Of a stretch of DNA of 64,000 nucleotides, positions 63,022 to 64,000 are shown one piece after another; position 1 is the first letter of the stretch; each line of letters opens with the position of its first letter. The notes under the pieces were generated by a model. That model saw only the letters and a list, made by a program, of their open reading frames with translations. It was not told the DNA's origin and searched no databases. This DNA is from Marinigracilibium pacificum (GTDB lineage: Bacteria > Bacteroidota > Bacteroidia > Cytophagales > Cyclobacteriaceae): the NCBI RefSeq assembly GCF_012926615.1, contig NZ_JABBNU010000002.1:372001-436000 (forward strand), read 5' to 3'. Position numbers and translations under genes: made by a program.

Positions 63022-64000
63022 CTAATCCCTGGGGTGATTTTTAAATTTCTCCATAAACTCAGTTCGATTACTCACTTCTAATTTCGCGTATAGATTGCGT
63101 ATATGAGTTTTTACAGTGTTTAAGGATATGAAGAGTTCTGAAGCGATTTCTTTATTGCTTTTATTGTCAATCATTAATTCTGCTACCTTTTCTTCCTGTG
63201 AAGTAAGACTGAAATCGATAGGGGTCTGTTGTAAAGTTCTGGTGTGCTTTAATTTGATAATAAGAAATACTATTCCTCCTAAAAAAAGAAGACATAAAAA
63301 GCCTAAAGCATAGCTTAACTTTTTAAAGAAGGCCATTTTTTCTTTGGTTTCAGACCTGTATAGCATATCTAAAAAGCTTTTATACTGCAGCGCATAAGAA
63401 GAGTTATTATAATAATCATTCAGTTGACTAAGAAGTTGAATATAGAATTCCGGGTTGTCGCCCAGATCTTTTTTTATTGCACTTTTTGGTAGGCCTGCTA
63501 TTAAAATGATAGTTGTCAGGGGATGTGATTCTTTCTCAAGAACATAGGACTTTAATTCCCTTAGAAATTGATCGGTAGTTTGTTTGGAGATCTTCTCATT
63601 GTTAAGATCTAAGAACTCTGAATGTAGTTTTTGAGCATAATCATTATGGGTTCTCCATTCTTTATCAATGGGGTTCGTGTTCTTGTAGCTGGAAAACCAA
63701 AGTTTTTTATTCTTTTCGAATACGATGGTATCTGTATTGGAGAAGATAAAATTGTGAAAGTTTTTAAGATCTTCTATATCGTATTTTTGTGCTCCTTCGA
63801 CATTTTCATCCAGATTGGAGTATATACGATATAATGCATGTTTATCTGATAGTAAACTTCCTTCAAAAGAAAAATATCCCAGGCTATCTGTCACTGTTGA
63901 AGTGATGATTTGGTCAGGATCAAGTGCATTAACTTCATCAAATTGCAATAAGCATAGATATACTCTTTTATTTTTTTCTGGTGTATCTAAATATCCAGAA
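63022..64000 (-). CDS. LuxR-type membrane transcriptional regulator (5-prime end outside window)
   Basis: The frame stays open to the window edge, so the start is missing; at least 325 residues are present. The visible order is an extracytoplasmic domain of which SGYLDTPEKNKRVYLCLLQF is the first readable part, a transmembrane helix (LGFLCLLFLGGIVFLIIKL), and a C-terminal LuxR helix-turn-helix (LTSQEEKVAELMIDNKSNKE, IASELFISLNTVKTHIRNLY). No receiver domain, so it resembles one-component membrane regulators of Bacteroidota. The retropepsin-like and TIKI-like genes downstream are possible targets. Confidence 0.85.
   Translation of the reverse strand, partial: SGYLDTPEKNKRVYLCLLQFDEVNALDPDQIITSTVTDSLGYFSFEGSLLSDKHALYRIYSNLDENVEGAQKYDIEDLKNFHNFIFSNTDTIVFEKNKKLWFSSYKNTNPIDKEWRTHNDYAQKLHSEFLDLNNEKISKQTTDQFLRELKSYVLEKESHPLTTIILIAGLPKSAIKKDLGDNPEFYIQLLSQLNDYYNNSSYALQYKSFLDMLYRSETKEKMAFFKKLSYALGFLCLLFLGGIVFLIIKLKHTRTLQQTPIDFSLTSQEEKVAELMIDNKSNKEIASELFISLNTVKTHIRNLYAKLEVSNRTEFMEKFKNHPRD

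Overview
The window looks like a chromosomal piece of a Bacteroidota bacterium, most likely of the Cytophagales (marine Cyclobacteriaceae or Flammeovirgaceae type). The evidence is AT-rich DNA, many signal peptides ending in Q, many lipoproteins, LytTR-type regulators, DUF4199, DUF4919, BspA-like and GbsR-like families, and promoter boxes of the Bacteroidota form TTTG-N19-TAnnTTTG. I saw no rRNA, tRNA, CRISPR array, prophage or transposase.

Layout. 1-3.6 kb: mannonate dehydratase (uxuA), then a three-gene minus-strand set with a TsdA-like diheme cytochrome c and two exported DsrE-like proteins, probably for thiosulfate or other sulfur compounds. 3.7-9.7 kb: an S9 peptidase, a lipoprotein, a membrane LytTR regulator with a membrane protein, and a DUF481 barrel. 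9.8-16.1 kb: a complete RND efflux operon (regulator, tolC-like, adaptor, pump) with two matching palindromic operators. 16.2-26.1 kb: aquaporin, FadL-like porin, pirin, SRPBCC, SDR, TspO-like and outer-membrane proteins. 26.1-33.2 kb: two S41 proteases, secreted proteins, a BspA-repeat lipoprotein and a second membrane LytTR regulator. 33.4-35.9 kb: a GyrI/DinB/PLP-decarboxylase operon. 36-46.3 kb: a run of small secreted or lipid-anchored proteins of mostly unknown function. It starts with a chimeric gene (2H phosphoesterase joined to a beta-lactamase-fold tail) and a broken cyclase gene, and it carries dispersed palindromic elements and several recognisable promoters. 46.5-52.4 kb: an ABC exporter whose permease is fused to an M1 aminopeptidase and whose ATPase gene has one in-frame stop, diverging from a LytS-type kinase and LytTR response regulator; this block looks less AT-rich than its surroundings. 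52.4-53.6 kb: a structured 514-bp direct repeat in two and a third copies. 53.7-64 kb: lipoprotein, DUF1456, CPBP protease, an NAD(P)H oxidoreductase with a Crp/Fnr regulator, a RelE/HigA toxin-antitoxin pair followed by an attC-like palindrome and a small lipoprotein (cassette-like geometry), a TraB/TIKI-like protein, a retropepsin-like protein, and a membrane LuxR-type regulator cut by the window edge.

The signals most worth a second look are the paired operators of the efflux operon, the attC-like site beside the toxin-antitoxin pair, the chimeric gene at 36-37 kb, the single stop codon in the ABC ATPase, the 514-bp structured repeat and the exported sulfur cluster.
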